64,000 nucleotides of DNA from Guadua angustifolia (Eukaryota > Streptophyta > Magnoliopsida > Poales > Poaceae). Under the pieces are notes generated by a model that was given only the letters and a program-made list of their open reading frames with translations, ran no database searches and was not told where the DNA came from. Shown here in pieces: positions 45,443 through 58,169 of this stretch. The stretch spans positions 55,593,326 through 55,657,325 of the forward strand of contig CM070501.1 of NCBI GenBank assembly GCA_036346375.1. Direction: 5' to 3'. A program made the translations under genes and the position numbers. Position 1 is the stretch's first letter. The number at the start of each line of letters is the position of its first letter.

Positions 45443-48400
45443 TCATTTCGAGCGGAACTTGCCACTGACAGATTCATAAGTTGGCACATTCAGAACTGCA
45501 CATTGCAAAGGGCAGAATTAGAAACACTGCAATTGATGCTGCACTATGTACATATGACTCTTTATATGGAAATATGAGCTAACCGTTTCCATGAGATGCC
45601 ATTGTTAATGGTGATGAAATGATTTTCTCAGCAAAAGATGATACATCTTTCAGAGTAACACCATCAACAACCTTAAGAAGGTGCTCAACAGGTTTCCTGC
45701 AAAGTTTTACACGGCAAAGATTAGACAGCGCGAAATTCGAAGCAGCAAATTAAACAGATTCCAGGGATACAGATTAATAAAAAAAACCATTTGTGGAGTT
45801 CATTTTCTTCTCACTAACTTGTGGTATAAAGAACATGAACTCCATCTGTGGAGCTTATGATATTGTAAGGGCACATATCAAGTGGTAGCTCATATTGTTG
45901 TAATACATTACACACTATGAAGACCAGATAACCCATGAGCACAGTGGGGGAAAAGAAATATTCCAAGAATATTATGGGCAGAAAGAAAAGTTCCTAATTC
46001 ACTAGAGATCATGAGCAATTATTTTTCCTACTTTCTACAGTAATTTAATTAATTTCTGTTAGTACTATCAAATTGGCTACGAAATATCCGCCACGTGCAA
46101 ACACCTGCTTTTCTCCACTTATCTTGTAGTCTTGTCATACCAATAAGAAACCAAGTATGCCTCATAGTCTTACAGAGAAAGAGCGACTTCCAATTTACAG
46201 TAATAACTAAGACAGGGCTCCCTTGTATCTAATATGGATATGTGCTAGAAATAACCATAACATGGTCAGCCTCAAGCTACTCCATTATTCCGCAGACCAG
46301 CTAAAATCGCATAGTAGATCTGACCTCCCTGAGCGAGCAGCTTAAACTTATGTGATGTCTTCTTTCAAATTACCGAATTATTAATATTCTGTCGTAACAT
46401 TGCAAAGAATAGAGATAGACAACAGACAAAATTTTGAGGTTTAGCACAACATTAGAACAGTTATAGCACTATACCTTTACGCCAAATGCCGATACTTGGC
46501 GTCCCATGTCTTCAGTTGTTGATGTCTGTGAGTTTCAATTGTTAGTGTGGATCATCAGCACAATTGAAATATATGATGTGAATATATATACCTTTGATTC
46601 TAGGTTCGTCAAGACTGCTGATTTAACTGATGCTTTAGCACGATCTAGTTGGGTTTGGTCAACTGCAGTTAAAAATGAAGTTTCAGGCAGGTAAGTGAAA
46701 TGCAAACAATTGATGAGTAATAATCCAAGATAGGAGAGTTAAGCTACCTTGTCCAGGAGTAGCAAGGGAAGTGAGCTCTCTGGCTGCCAGGTCAATAGCT
46801 TTGGGAACAAATGCAGCATCCTGATTATGAAATAGTATTTTCATTATGGTACAACAGAATAAAACCAAACTATGAAAACACTATGCTTTACTGTATAACA
46901 TGATGAGTTTTCTTTCAGTGCAACTGTATGGTTTCAGTTCCCCACTTCAAAGGAGATGCACCATGCATGACTGACATGCTTATGCGATTGTAAACAACTT
47001 ACAGTAGATGTATGAATTCCAAAAATGCCAGTGTTATTGTGAACATCCTTGAAAGCAGAGATTGATTTGATTTGGTCAAATTCATTTACAAGATGATCTG
47101 CGCAAAGCATACAACAATTCAGACACTAATATGATACCATGAATTATATAAAACCAAGTCAAAGTCAAATCATAGATACTGACAGCTTTCGTTAGTGGAA
47201 TTATATTGTAATGCTTCAGCTTATGGCAACAATCTTCTCTGATGGAAATGCAGATAAAAGAGCATTTCAGCATTTGCGCAAGACACTACTAGATTGAATA
47301 GTTATTAACTTATTTTGTTTACCAAAAAAAGGATTAGAATAAAAGTTGAACTATATCTTTACAATTTATGATGGTTTGTCCTGTCAGATCTCAATAAAGA
47401 ACAGATGGCTCAGGAGCACATCCTACTTGAAGTCTTGAACTACCCACCAGCCAGATATTGAATAATTTGCAGTTTGATAATATGATTTTCAATTTTTCAC
47501 CATCTGTCAATTTATTCATAAGTACGAACAGTTTCCCAAGATATAGCCCATGCTACCGGGCACGCTAAAGAGCCAAAATATAAAACATATGTGTCTACTT
47601 ACTTAGACGTGAATGCAAGCCTTTTCCATGTCTTCCCCAAGAAAACACGCCACCGCCACCCAGAAGTGTCTGTAAAAGATAGCATAGCTCTTGCTGAATT
47701 AAACCAGAATGATGCAGCAAATTCAATTAAAGTGCTTTGTTTAATAAAATTGTCAATGAGGATATCTTAATGAGTTGTCTCATGAACCTGGAGAACTGAT
47801 ACAGTGACAGAATCTTTTCCTTCCAGCCAGCCACCAGGGACCTCAAATGCCAATGCAACATCTGTGTTCTATTTTCAAGAAGAACCCAAATTAAGAAGAG
47901 AGAATCTAGGTGATGGAAGAGATTGCACAAATGACTTGGTAAGTAGCTTAAATCATAACACCTACCGATGAATCTGCAGTTCGTCTATATTCTCCACCAA
48001 CATAGGCAGATTTTGGCTTTGTTGGTCCAGTTACATTGGGAATGTCAGACAGAAGTGGTTCAGCAATAGATACCAATTCATCATGATCAACACCCGATGC
48101 AGCTAGAACAATTCGAGAAGCAGTGAAATTCTCCTGACATCCATGCAATAAAAAATACAGATAGCATGTTAACAGCATACCTACATAGATAGACTACTAC
48201 AAGGATTTTGGAGATGAATCTCACAGCTAAGAAGTCTTCTAGGACATCTGTATTCAATCTGCTAACTGAAGATTCGGAGGCAATCAGCGGGTTTGCCAAA
48301 GCACCAGAATAGCCAGTTGAATGAAGAGCCTCCAAAAGCAAAGTTTCTGGGTTACATGAAGCTTCTGCAAGCTCTGCCTTTAGTTCCATTATCTACAAAG

Positions 48401-50553
48401 GAAATAAATCAGCAAATAACATATTACACTAATCTAGATTACAGATGTGAAGGGGTATAATATTAAGATGAAATACCTGTTCCTTGACCTCCCAGTCAAG
48501 AAATGCAGGATTGCGCACACAATCAATAAGTACTTCAACCATTTCAGGCATGTAAGTCTTCAGGGCTGCATAACTATAGCACATCATCTCACGGTTAGCT
48601 GATGCTTTGGCATTGCCACCTATTGCCTCGATTTCACGAACAACACACAATTGGCTCCTGTTTGTAGTGGTTCCAAAGGCCATCTTCTTCAACAGCTGAG
48701 TGGCACCCAGTGTTTCAGGTGCTTCATAGACAGAGCCGCAATTAACATAAACTCCAACAGAACAAGATGGTCCCTGGTTAGGATATACAAAACAAAATAA
48801 TATTGCTAACTGTCCACAAGAACATGCATGAAACAACTAGATTATAAAACTAAGGAGCACATACTGCAGATGTCTCGGAGGCAATCTTTACACCATTTGG
48901 AAGTGTTGTGATTATTGTCTTGCCAAGCTCCACATGATCAGGTAGTGGAGGAGGAATGACGACTCCTGGAAGTGTAAAATCTGGAGGAGGTAATGCATTT
49001 GAGCGTGCACCTGTCAGCCAGCTCCAGAAGCCACCTGACGACCTCTGTGCAACACTTGTGCTAGCAGACCTAATCGCAATATTCAATACTTGAGCATTCA
49101 CCCCATGCCGCTGCAAATCAAATGGTAAACAATCAATATTATGATTTTGCGGCTAAAGTTGATCTGATTATGGACAGATTCAATTAAAAACCCAACAAAA
49201 TCAAACTGTCTCTGCTTGCTGAATGTTACAATAAAACAGTACGCATCAAAGAAATACTTCCATGTATGGAAATCTCGAGATGAAGTTATCTGCATGCTGC
49301 CATGCTCACACAAAAAAGGTTATCTACATCCAAAGTGGGGGCTCTATCCATGATTAGAAAACAAAAAGTTCAACAATGGTAATGGAGATTGGATGAAACA
49401 TTCATCAACAGAACACTGCCCATTAAGTAAGATCAAACATCCAAATGATTTCAAGCACATGTATTGGGCAAATCTACGATGAGCATGCCAAATTGCCAAG
49501 CAACTATTGATGGTGCCAGAAGACTATATCCACTTGTCTGTGTCAATATAATACTGATACTGATGAAATAGGAAATGAATCATGCAAAGAGACTCTTAAC
49601 AAAGCCATTCCAAATCATACATTTGATTATATGTCATATGCATCTCAAACACATAAGACAAAGGGAAAAAAACAGAAAACAAGTATTACAATGGTGCTAC
49701 TCTGGTACTAATCCAAAGCGTCCTATCTCTATTACACTGAAAATAAGAATCAAGGCTATAACATGAACCTCATGATATCACAAAAATACTAGCTGCTTAG
49801 CTCATGAAATCGTGCAGCAATGAGAAAACGGTCCAGGCTCTATCTGAAAAATCTCATTCCACTAATACACAGATTATCATGCCTATGAAATGGCCAAAGA
49901 TCCCCCTCTTCCCCCTCACATTGACAGAAAACCATGCTACATAACAAACTCACCAACACCACTCATCATCACATCTCGGAACCAGAGTGTTCCACAATAG
50001 ACGAGGGCAAACATTCAGATAACCAGTGTTGCTTGCAACGTTGAAAATACCTCTACTCCGACTCTCACACATCAAATTAGCAAGATCACAAGTTTCACAT
50101 AAAACACATTCCACTAATACACAAATTATCATGGCTTTGCAAACGGCCACAGGGATCCCCTTTTCCCCTCGCATTCACATAGAACTATGCTACACAACAA
50201 ACATACCGCACCACTCATTATCGTATCCCACAACCACGCGTTTCCAATTCAATAGGGCAGGGCAAACATTCAGACAACGAGTTTTACTTGCCACATCTAA
50301 AATGCCTCTACTTCGACTATCACACATCAAATCCGCACGATCAAAAGTTCGAACGACCAAACTGCTAGGCATGCTAATCCAACACGCATCGTGACGCCAG
50401 CATAAGCTACGGGAGGCTCGGATCAGACGCATCGCGGCGGGAAGCGCGCTACGGAGACACCAGATCTACCGAAATGGGAAGAAGGCAAGGCCAGGGTTTC
50501 GGGCGGGGGCGGCTGACCTTGAGGGCGCCGATGCCGGAGGCGGCGCGGTACAT
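45443..50553 (-). pseudogene. MPPalpha: Mitochondrial processing peptidase alpha subunit, divergent, apparent frameshift
   Basis: Alpha-MPP recognises matrix presequences; in plants it also serves as a core protein of the cytochrome bc1 complex. Exons: 50553-50518, 49110-48865, 48773-48477, 48392-48225, 48133-47966, 47868-47788, 47669-47603, 47097-47003, 46820-46748, 46662-46592, 46525-46475, 45696-45584, 45495-45443. Phases agree except exons 11 and 12. Exon 11 is 51 nt where 50 is needed (...FGVK where FGER is usual), so translation would stop four codons into exon 12, at about 454 residues; corrected length would be 505, the family norm. An Arg/Ser-rich presequence is present, and EAIGGNAKASANRE and LEVIDCVRNPAFLDWE-like blocks are conserved. 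The glycine-rich loop reads GGGGVFSWGRHGKGLHSRL, against GGGGSFSAGGPGKGMHSRL in typical alpha-MPP. Either a degenerating paralogue or a sequence error in exon 11. Confidence 0.88.
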
Positions 50554-53500
50554 GGTGGCCAGTTCCTGTTGCGGAGTCGCTCGACGGAGTCGTCGCCGGC
50601 GGCGAGGAGGAAGCGGAGGCGGAGACGGGGAAGGATTCGAGGTCAGTTTTTTATGTAACTCAAAACGCAAACATTCCGTGATGATTAGGTCTAGTGGGCC
50701 TGCTGTTTAGTGGCGTCGGGCCGGCGCGAAGTGTTGGGCCGACCTGAACTTGCCCTCGTGGTCATCGCATCGGCGCATCGCACAGCAACCGCTGCCCCTC
50801 GTCGCGCTCGTCGAGATGGGCCGAGCGATCACCGGCGCCGCGTGTTGGCTCTACGTCTCCGGCGCCGGCAACAACGCGAACGTCGGGTCACCGCGTGCGG
50901 CTGGTGGCTGCGGAACGCTCGGCGAGGCGAACGGCGTTGATCGCGCGGCATTGGGAGTAGCCTGCTCCGCTTCGCGGGGGAGCTTTGAGGTTTCCGATGG
51001 TGCCCAGCCCCGGGCCTGGCGCCGAGCAGGTGAGTTGTTTGATCAAATGCCGAGGAATTTCGTAGCCTCCGGGATTATTTGCTTGTGTGTTTTGTATTTC
51101 CTCTCTCTACTTGTTGCATTTTCCACCTTGTTGATTTTGTTGCATTTGCAAATGTCTCCGGCAAAATGGCTCCATGAATGGAGGGTTTTCAATTCCATAG
51201 TAGTATGTCAAGTGGAGAGATGATTGCCTCTGTTATGAAACCATCGCGTTGGGCATGTGTACAGCGTCGATCGACCACCTGCTTGATGAAATGCCAGCTT
51301 CAGTTCATAAAGAGTAGCAGGTATAGCTTCCAATTTGTCTGTACATGTGCTGTGTGCAATGTTGTCAGGTGGTCCAAGATGCTTGTTGGGCGGTAGGTTT
51401 TGGATATCAATACGATGATACGGCTCAAGTCGACATGGTCATCTCTGGATTTTGAACATGCGTTTGGTGTGTGTGTGTGTGTGTAGGGTTGGTGTGTGAA
51501 GGTGTTTGGTCATTGTGAGCGTAGGTACAGGGTCTTCAATGGTGTCGATCATATTTTCATCAGGAGTTATTGCTTTGATTTGATCGTGTCATCGTATCAA
51601 GGCCCATACAGATTAGTCATGCAAGTATTTAGTAGGTTTTAAGGCCTATACATGGTAATACTAGCTGTTAAACATGTTAAGGGTTTGGTGAACTACCAGA
51701 GTATGTTCTCCAATCTTTCGATTTCTTGCTTGATTGTGATGTGCCGATGTAGGGTAGCTGCTAATTACAAGTTGCTAGTTAGCCTCTGTCCAATTACAGT
51801 AAGGCATGTTGCACCTTTGGCTAGTGTATTAATGTTGATTTCTGTGGAATGTCGACACAATTTCTCCATTGATGATGATCACATATAAACACAACTGCAG
51901 TTAATCCTCTTGTATTTGGAGTCTGTAATCCCCCTGTTAGAATGTTAGTGTTCATGTCCTGAAAACGCCCTTGTATTGTGACAGTTGTTTCTGAGCATTT
52001 GGAGCAAAATAGACAGCAGTTCATTTCCTTGTGAGCTTTCAGGAGCTGTATACTGATTCCATTGACGTGTGATCAGACATAATATATGTGTCATTGTTGG
52101 AAATCCAATTTTAAGTGATTGCTATCCAGTTCCTTGAACAAACATTTCCAATTCTCCTTGTTTTGGCTGGAAAAGTTTAAATAGCTTGAAGTAACACAAT
52201 ACTCCGAAGTTGTTGGACATGTTTATAAGACAACACACCCACTTAACTGAATTTATTCTGTAGCCTTTTGTTTTTACTATTGAGTATTTCAGAAGGAAGA
52301 AAATGGCTGGCATTTGTAGATTATCCCTGTTTTTAATTGCCTATCTTTCCCATGCATTTCCTCATGTATTGTTGCTTCTTTCAATAAAGCAACTGTTGCA
52401 GTGTGATCAGCTAATGATTGTTGCCCACCTTTTGATCAAATTGGTTAATACTTAAATAACCATCAACGGAAGCATGTGCGAGAAGCTTGTGCTTGATGAT
52501 GTTTAAAAGTCCTCATGGCGCATGGGAGGGGACCTGTACTACCTGTGCTACGAGCATGACCACAACAGGTGCAAACCGCATAGTTTTATATATGACCCTC
52601 GCATTCTTTTGAAAATGAATTTGTTATTTGTTGTAATTGGTATTACTCCGATGATAGCGATGAAAGCTCACCGCACGGTTTAGTCAGCCTCTTTATCGTG
52701 CCTCTGTCTTTGCTATCACTTTTGTGTAGCATACAGGTTAACCACTTGACCAACTGTAAAACTGCGACAAGCTAACATTTTATTCCTGGAGCTGATGTCT
52801 GTTTTCCATCTTCCTTTCACCCCCTTTAGGTGGCTATCTGTTTTCAAGGAATGTGTTGAGATTGATAATATTATCTGACTTTTACTATATGTGTACAGAT
52901 TGCATTGCCCAAAGAAGCTATGACTTTTACCCACTACTGACTTCTACCATTTGTCTACAAATTCAGGTGAGCGGTCAGTTCTTCAGAAAGACATCTGTTC
53001 AAGTTGTATGTGCGAATGCGACCGAATCCATGGAATTCAACTGAAGAGACGAATCCAGAATTCCTAGTTTTTTCAGGTACTTTTATCTTACTTTCAACAC
53101 ATTATTGATTGGTTAGACACATTTGTGTTAATGAATAGTTGTTAGCGTACGTATTTTCTGCGACTTAAGCATCAGGTCTCGCACGTATACCAAGCAATAC
53201 ATTGCAATTATTGCGAGGTTGTGACAGATCCGTCGGTTGGCCAGAACTGCGACTCCAAGTGTATCCATACATACACACAAACCTCCTTTTCTTCCAAACA
53301 ACTCGTGCGGATTAAAATCTGAAGTCTAGTAGTATATGCAGTCAATTAGTCATGGATGGATGATATTTATGAAGCCTTATGAGGTGTTACTACTAGTATA
53401 TCATTGTGCTGACAATGAGGCACGTACTCAACACACATAGTTAATTAACATGCCGAATGATGATGACGATGAATCTCCCCTAGCTGCCAAATGCCAAGAC

Positions 53501-54117
53501 GGACTGGATGGAATTTTCTCGCAGCCTGCAAGATGTCGTGTCAACATTGGGAGGGGTTATCAGGTCATAATGGCTTCATTTGCCGGCACAATGCAGCACA
53601 CACGGGGACATAGATTGATCGAGAGACAGGATTGGACCCTTCGATCTCTCGGAGCAGGCAGGTTTTCCCTGGATACATGGAGTAAGGCGTAAGTGAAGAC
53701 GATCGAGCCGATCCGGCCGGGAGATCGAAAGGGGTGGTGTCCACTGTCCAGGCATAGTTGATTGAACCTTACCAGGCTAAATTTATCGCCACTATTTGCG
53801 TTTGATCTCACTCGCGTGGACACTGACGAGTGACGACACCTTCGCGATCGCGGTCGCACCCACCTTCCTCACCTGGGTCCAGGGCACCAGGTCCGCGGTT
53901 CTGAACAGAGCCATACATGCTTTCCATGACAACAACAATGGTAACAGTGCAGCGCTGAGCAAATGGCACCTGGGGCCCAGCTACGCGTACGATCCATCAA
54001 TTGTGATTAGCGTCTTCATGAGCTCGGATGTGGCCACCGAAGCTAGCGTTGACGTGACAACATGGAAAGGGTGTCGAAATTGTAAACGGGTCTACCGATG
54101 CTCGAGAAAGACTGCAG
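50554..54117. other. Region upstream of MPP, no confirmed gene
   Basis: Divergent to MPP, the frame 50750-51223 (+, 157 codons) is GC-rich at first and contains RRAGELFDQMPRNFVASG, which resembles a pentatricopeptide-repeat unit; LLDEMPAS follows in another frame near 51286-51303. Copy 2 keeps the frame (60062-60538) with one extra codon. This is probably a PPR gene remnant or the 5' part of a transcript, not a proven gene. The remaining 51300-54100 shows only short unrecognised frames (53450-53692, 53796-54143). Confidence 0.35.
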
Positions 54118-54120
54118 TAA

Positions 54121-54354
54121 GGGTCTATTTGGTAGCGCTTTAGATTCTAATTTTTCCTAAAATCTGAAACTTGTAGGCTAAAATAAAGTGAATTAAGTTT
54201 ATATTTTTGGCCTAAAATGTAAACAAGATGATCTATCTAAACACTCTTAATGTCTTTCATGAGAACTTGACTTTTACGAATCTGGTGAAGCTAGAATTTT
54301 TAGCTTCACCATATTCACGAATCTGAAGAAGTTGAATCCCTGCCAAACACATCC
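54121..54354. mobile_element. Tourist-like MITE, copy 3
   Basis: 234 bp, beginning GGGTCTATTTGGTAG and ending CCAAACACATCC, flanked by the 3-bp duplication TAA (54118-54120, 54355-54357), as expected for PIF/Harbinger insertion. It shares the AAAATGTAAACAAGATGATC core with the other copies. It is also present in duplication copy 2, so it predates the duplication. Confidence 0.82.
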
Positions 54355-54704
54355 TAAGCCTTTCAGCCCTATATACTCGATGATCAACTTCCTACACTTT
54401 GGATTGATCACGTTGGAAAAATAGAGGTAAGATTTTCTTCTGGGAGTAACTAGCGCTGGTACATCCGATCCGGGCGCTAGCTCCGTGAGCTCCTGGTAGC
54501 CTTCGAATCATCGTAATGCAATTTGATCTTGCGTTAGATTTACCTTCCCGCTTGGTGCAACAAAAAACGAATGAGTGCCAAAAAAAAACATTTTACAACA
54601 AAATGCCCCTTGTTTATTCCTCATGTGCATACCTGGGGCATCGACCTCAAACTGGTGCACCTAGTATCAACTCCACCTAGATTTCTAGCTCCGGTTGCTC
54701 AACT

Positions 54705-55775
54705 AATTCAAACAAATTTGGGCATTCGGTTTTATCGGTCTAAAAAAATTTGGTTTTTGAGAATTGTAAATTCCGAACAAAATTCAAAATCGAACCGAAT
54801 TAACCGAACAAATTCGGTTTTTAGGTAAATTAATTGTTCGACTAACCAGTAGCTAAATCTAGAAGAGTTCTTGGATGATCTAACTAAAACCTGGAAGAGT
54901 TCTTGGATGCTAGCTTTTCTTCCACTAACCAGTAGCTAGCAAAACATTAGCAAACAATCTCGTACACAAATGAACTAGAATTCGAAAGCCACACCAGTAT
55001 AAAATTCACTAAACAACAACAAGCACACATCACAAATCACAAGAAGTAATGAAGTGAACAAGCATAATGAGATTTGGTCATCTAGGAACACCACAGCTCA
55101 GGCCTCGGGGAAGAGGACAGCGACAGCTCAGCCGGCGGCCACTCAGGGGTTTGTAGACGTCGACTGCTGGCGACAACGGCTCGGGACCGCACGATGCCTC
55201 CATGCCATATCTGCGCCTTCGCGCTGCCTCCACGTATCTGCCCTATCTCAACCAGATCTGGTCATCGAACTCCTCCACGCTGCCTCTGCATGTCAGATCC
55301 AGCCTGGCCAGATATGGTCGTGGGTGGTGTGGAGTGACTGCGAAGCTGAAGAGGCAAGCCGGCGAGGAGTGGCTCGGTGGTGCCCTAGACCCGGAGTGGG
55401 CGGAGTCCGCAAGGCTGGCGAGGGAGGCGTCGCATAGCGTGGAGCTGCGGATGGAGGCCGGGCCGTGTGGGCGCTGCACAGGGGAATGTCCGGGATGGGA
55501 GCCGATGGTGGTGGGGAATGGGGAACGCCAAATGGGGAAGGACCGAAGTCACCGATGAGGAAGGACCAAAGTCACCGATGGGGAATGGGGAATGCAGGCG
55601 CTCGCATGGTGTCTCAGTCAGTCAGTCGAGTATATCGGTTGGTTCGGTTTTTGAGGGTTAGAAATCGAACCAAAATCCGAAAACCGAATAACACTAGATT
55701 AAAAACCGAACCGAAAAAACCGAAATAATCGGTTAATTCAGTTCGGTTAAACTGGTTTTTTATGCCCACCCTATG
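54705..55775. mobile_element. Probable non-autonomous DNA transposon with CGGTTT-rich ends
   Basis: The left part (54720-54835) and right part (55625-55770) both carry repeated AACCGAA / TTCGGTT words in opposite orientation. The right edge, reverse complemented, reads TAGGGTGGGCATAAAAAACC, as in hAT-like MITE ends; the left edge (TTTGGGCATTCGGTTTTATCGG) is shorter. No target duplication can be set. The frames at 55054-55558 inside are not recognised. Confidence 0.4.
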
Positions 55776-57319
55776 CAACAAAACAAAAGGTGTAGTGCAA
55801 CAAATAGAAATCTCCTTTGCAACATTTGAAAATACCTAATGCAATAAAACGATAACATTGTCGCAATAAAATTCCAGAGATCAATACGATAAAAATGATT
55901 CTTGCTGCAACAATAGAAAAGGTTGTTGCAACAAGAAAAACAATTGGTGCAACAACTAAATACAATTACAGGAATAAAAAAATTTGAAGAAGGTACAAGG
56001 AGAAATAAGATTGGGGAAAACTCACCGATGATGGTGGTATAGTCAAAATTAGTGGCGAAAATAATGAAACTTCTATGCTGAGAGAAGACGAGAGGTGGCC
56101 AACAACGGTCCAGCACCGGTGAAACCATCATATCATTGCATGGTGGGGTGGGGGGGGGGGGGGCGAAGACACACGGGCTCCCGCCGGTGAGCTCTAGCCC
56201 CAACGAGATCCAAGCGTCGGTGAGTCTGAGGAGTGATGGCGAAGAAGACGGGATGTGAGCTTGTATGTGGTGGGAGGAGAGTCAAAGATTGGCATGCTTT
56301 GGACAACCTTATCTTCAGATTCCAACGCTGGGCTATGAGCCGAACAAGCAACATCTGATAGACGTGAAGGGTGTGAGCCTAAAGTTGGAACGTCCGATTA
56401 GCATCGTATCATACGTCCCCGTCGTAGTAAAACCGTTTTCCTTTTGTTTCTGGACCATTCGTCTAGTAAGGCCTGTTTGTTTCATTGTCACACGCCTAAC
56501 CACACTCCAAAGTTAGATTGTATTACTTCCCCCAAATTAATGACCAAAATCAGTCACAGCCGCACGTACTATCGTTTTAGAATGTGTGTAATCAAACTAT
56601 TTTAACTTAGACTAATAACATCTTTATAAAAATCTAGACAAGCTATATGAAAACGATAGGAGGTGTTTCTATGCTTAATTATTTGAAAATTGCACAAATA
56701 TTAAAACATAAATGAAGAATGGATGATGATTACTTACTTATTTATTTGCTTTAAGATTTATACAATTTATACCAGGAGGATGATGCTTAGAAATTTGTTT
56801 TGAAAAAACTTCCAGCACTAATCACGAAGTTAATAAAGTGTATTATTTTTCCACCTCATATGACCGTTTTCCACCAAATCTTTGGTACCATTAATTCTAT
56901 TCGATCAATGGACCGGATTAGACAGCCGTGCTGTACGGACTCACGAATGCGTATATATAGGGTCGTGCTTGCAGGAGAAGTCGCTCCCTAGCCAGGCATG
57001 CGGAAGCTTTTTTTTCTAGCCACGCTTTTTATATAAATATAGTCCTTTTAATAAATTTATAAAAATAGTCTTCTACTCGACCTTGCTATGTGGTGAACTC
57101 ACTTTCGTAGGCATGTTCATCATTAATCACTTTGATTAGTCACTTAATTAATCACTTTAATTATTTAATCATTTAATTAAGTGACTAATTAACAATGTGA
57201 TCCTGAGATTTTAGGGGCCCGGGACGAGATTTAAAATAGGGGCCCTTCTAAATAATATATATGAAATATCAAATTACAGATCCATCTAATTAATATGTTA
57301 AACATAATACATGTAATCA
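55776..57319. other. Intergenic repeats, no gene
   Basis: 55780-55970 is built from GCAACAA / TTGCAACA words. The minus frame 55760-56203 (Cys/Phe-rich) is a by-product of this repeat. A poly-G run lies at about 56145-56163. 57120-57190 is an AT-rich imperfect palindrome of TTAATTAATCACTTAATTA-like words. Nothing coding is recognised. Confidence 0.5.
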
Positions 57320-58000
57320 TAGGAGTGAAAACGGTCGGAAAACACTAAAACCATTTTTGTTTTCATATTTTTTCTCGGAAACGATATCGGAATCGATAAC
57401 TACGGAAGCGAAAACGGCATCGGTAATTGAAAATATCGGAAACGAAAATTCGATACAAAATATATATCGATAACGATCGGAATCGAAAAAGAGACCCAGA
57501 ACGTCGTAGGACATGTACCACCAATTGACTTCAAAAATTCACACAAATAGTACATCCACATAGAAATTAGTAATTAATAAATATTCACAAATTTACGATG
57601 AACACACATCAAATTTTAGACTTGAATGACTACATTAGAGTTTTGTTTTTATGATATTTAAAAATATCTATGATTGGTTAAATCATGAAAATGGGTGAAG
57701 ATTGTAGCCCTCGTGATAAGCTTCGCATAGAGTCTAAAATCACCTAAATCGGAGTTCGGAGTAAAAAGTTATGTGCGTTTAGTGACCGAAGGAGTGTGAT
57801 TTGTGGGTGGAATAATTCCGTAATTACCGACGGAATTTACCGTTTTTTCGGATCGAAGGAAAGCGGTCGAACCGATCAAAACCGTTACGTTATCGTTTCC
57901 GACAAAATTACCGATTCGATTCGATTCGAAAATTACCGTCTGATCGACACGTCCGGTTGAAAATTTTCAGCGGTTTTGAATTTCGAATTACCGATACCGT
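57320..58000. mobile_element. hAT-like element fragment cut by the assembly gap
   Basis: Begins TAGGAGTGAAAACGGTCGG, a common hAT terminal motif in grasses, and carries many CGGAA(A/T)CGA and ATTACCG words. The last bases before the gap (AATTACCGATACCGT) look like the approach to the opposite inverted end. The right end and target duplication are lost in the gap. Confidence 0.6.
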
Positions 58001-58100
58001 NNNNNNNNNNNNNNNNNNNNNNNNNNNNNNNNNNNNNNNNNNNNNNNNNNNNNNNNNNNNNNNNNNNNNNNNNNNNNNNNNNNNNNNNNNNNNNNNNNNN
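58001..58100. other. Assembly gap, exactly 100 N
   Basis: A run of 100 N, the conventional length for a gap of unknown size. The duplicated copy of the MPP region starts at the first base after it. Open frames spanning the N run are meaningless. Confidence 1.
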
Positions 58101-58169
58101 AATAATATTGCTAACTGTCCACAAGAACATGCATGAAACAACTAGATTATAAAACTAAGGAGCACATAC

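Larger units (their letters stand above)
48796..54481. repeat. Segmental duplication, copy 1
   Basis: Near-identical to 58101-64000. It contains MPP exons 1-2, their introns and about 3.9 kb upstream. Differences: about 75 extra bases in copy 1 near 49665-49740 (intron 1), about 75 bases missing just upstream of the MPP start near 50630, a different (TG)n length near 51464-51484, and scattered substitutions. Confidence 0.95.

Noticed and set aside
46506..46694. Plus-strand frame over MPP exons 10-11
   Set aside because: Antisense shadow of the MPP exons; the minus strand matches the known family.
55760..56203. 147-codon Cys/Phe-rich minus-strand frame
   Set aside because: Arises from GCAACAA repeats and a poly-G run; low-complexity, no domain.
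57908..58141. Frames spanning the N run
   Set aside because: They cross 100 unknown bases and have no biological meaning.
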